Source of the DNA: Bacteroidales bacterium UBA3382
Lineage (GTDB): Bacteria > Bacteroidota > Bacteroidia > Bacteroidales > UBA932
NCBI GenBank assembly: GCA_002358965.1
Contig: DEPW01000128.1
Coordinates: 1,371 to 8,246, forward strand
Direction: 5' to 3'
DNA length: 6,876 nucleotides
In this document: one piece after another, positions 5,981-6,876 of the stretch
Numbering within the stretch: position 1 is the stretch's first letter
Layout: the number at the start of each line of letters is the position of its first letter
Notes under the pieces: model-generated
Database searches by the model: none
Told to the model about the DNA's origin: nothing
What the model saw: only the letters and a program-made list of their open reading frames with translations
Program-made: the position numbers and the translations under genes

Positions 5981-6876
5981 CTATTTTCCGAATATTTCAT
6001 CCAGTTTGTCATAAAGTTCCGGGCTTTCACCCAGGAATGCCTGTACCACCCTGCCTTCCGGGTCGATGATGATCTTGGTCGGATAACCCTGTATGCCGTA
6101 AGCCATTACGATCTGCTCGTCTTCGCCGTTGTAAAGGTTGGTCCAAGGCAGTCCGTGCCGTTCCACGGCTTCGCGCCACTCTTCCTGGGTGTCACGGCAA
6201 TCTATGCCCACGAACTCTATGCTGTCTTTGTATTTTCCATAGTACTCTTTCATGTCGGGAATGCCTTTGATGCACCAGCCGCACCATGACCCCCAAAAGT
6301 CCAGAAGCACATACTTCCCTTTGAACGAACCGAGCGTCATATATTCTCCTTCAAGGTTCTTCAGTCTGAAATCTGGGGCGGCTGCACCGGGCTGCAGATT
6401 GCCCCACGCTTCCTTACGGGCAAAATCCTTCCTTGCGGCGTCGTGGAAATATTCTATTATCGGGGCAGCCGGAGAACTTTTCAGGCCTTCCCCTATCGAC
6501 CCGTAGTCCTCGATGCGTTGTGCCGGACTGAGCAGAGTAAAGGCATATGCGCAGGCTATATTGTCTGGATTCATCTTTATGAAATTGCGGAGGGAGTCGA
6601 TAAATCCCAGATATGAAGTGTTGTACAGCCTTGCCAACGAATCCCTTTTTGCAAAATTTCCACTCGAAGGCGCGACGCCGTAAAATTCCCTTTCTATGGC
6701 CGCGATCCCTTTCTCCATATCCAGCAATCCGGTCCGATTCAGCGAATCATACAGTTCGGTTCCGGAAACCTTGAGGTCTGCCAGAGTCCCTTCCATGTAC
6801 ATCCTGTCTCCAGGCAGGAAAAGCACTTCGGCAAAATCGGACCATTCCGCCAAGGTGGAGACCGTAACCGTCATGG
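5981..6876 (-). CDS. TlpA-like periplasmic thiol-disulfide protein, C-terminal part (5' end beyond window)
   Basis: The right edge cuts this gene; 298 codons or so are visible, read from beyond 6876. The C-terminal domain (from about residue 163, counted from the first visible Met at 6874) is a TlpA/ResA-type thioredoxin fold. It opens with PGAAAPDFRLKNLEGEYMTL, the redox site is FWGSWCGWC with Cys198 and Cys201, and the cis-proline is in GYPTKIIIDPEGR (Pro265). The preceding about 155 residues begin with LFLPGDRMYMEGTLADLKVSG, which looks like the end of a DUF4369-type beta domain, then a helical linker. The visible Met is therefore probably internal, and the signal peptide should lie upstream. 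Proteins of this architecture act in the periplasm or on the membrane as thiol-disulfide reductases; partners are unknown. The stop TAG lies 19 nt before the lipoprotein gene, suggesting co-transcription. Confidence 0.9.
   Translation of the reverse strand, partial: MTVTVSTLAEWSDFAEVLFLPGDRMYMEGTLADLKVSGTELYDSLNRTGLLDMEKGIAAIEREFYGVAPSSGNFAKRDSLARLYNTSYLGFIDSLRNFIKMNPDNIACAYAFTLLSPAQRIEDYGSIGEGLKSSPAAPIIEYFHDAARKDFARKEAWGNLQPGAAAPDFRLKNLEGEYMTLGSFKGKYVLLDFWGSWCGWCIKGIPDMKEYYGKYKDSIEFVGIDCRDTQEEWREAVERHGLPWTNLYNGEDEQIVMAYGIQGYPTKIIIDPEGRVVQAFLGESPELYDKLDEIFGK

Noticed and set aside
5690..6289. Plus-strand open frame of 199 codons across the lipoprotein and thioredoxin genes.
   Set aside because: It overlaps two well-identified minus-strand genes and their junction and has no recognisable features.
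6872..6874. ATG near the right edge as the true start of the thioredoxin-like protein.
   Set aside because: The residues after it look like the interior of a DUF4369-type domain and no signal peptide follows, so the gene most likely begins outside the window.

Overview
The window looks like a chromosomal segment of a Bacteroidota species, probably of the order Bacteroidales. The evidence is the gene content (a DUF2807 lipoprotein, a TlpA-like thioredoxin with a WCGWC site, and a split MacB-type ABC exporter with two separate permeases), A-rich starts mostly without clear Shine-Dalgarno sequences, and roughly balanced base composition judged by eye. The genus cannot be fixed from this sequence.

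Every gene I can support lies on the minus strand, so transcription runs from high to low coordinates. In that order the window holds: (1) the C-terminal part of a TlpA-like periplasmic thiol-disulfide protein, cut by the right edge; (2) a DUF2807 lipoprotein (5961-5173); (3) an ABC ATPase of the MacB/LolD type (5123-4449); (4) a first FtsX/MacB-like permease (4468-3194); (5) a second, paralogous permease (3197-1911); (6) a membrane-anchored periplasmic adaptor of the MacA/HlyD class (1894-794); (7) the N-terminal 259 codons of a TolC-family outer-membrane protein (779 to the left edge). Coding density is very high. The gaps are 19, 49, 16 and 14 nt, and the two junctions around the first permease overlap by 20 and 4 nt. 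No stretch longer than 49 nt lacks a gene, and I see no RNA genes, mobile elements, CRISPR arrays or terminators.

Genes 3 to 7 encode a complete tripartite efflux pump. One ATPase energises two different four-helix permeases, the adaptor bridges the periplasm, and the TolC-like channel crosses the outer membrane. This differs from E. coli MacAB, where ATPase and permease are fused and the permease is a homodimer, and recalls LolCDE, where two permeases share one ATPase. The substrate cannot be read from the sequence. The upstream lipoprotein and thioredoxin-like protein are co-oriented and close enough to share a transcript, but a functional link is inference. The 49-nt gap before the ATPase is the largest and holds a perfect 7-bp inverted repeat, the only regulatory-looking element found.

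The efflux operon itself is of a well-known Bacteroidota type. I do not see an undescribed system. The points most worth a second look are the lipoprotein's K-D-D residues just after the acylated cysteine (a possible surface-export signal), the inverted repeat, and the pairing of a redox protein with cysteine-bearing exporter subunits.
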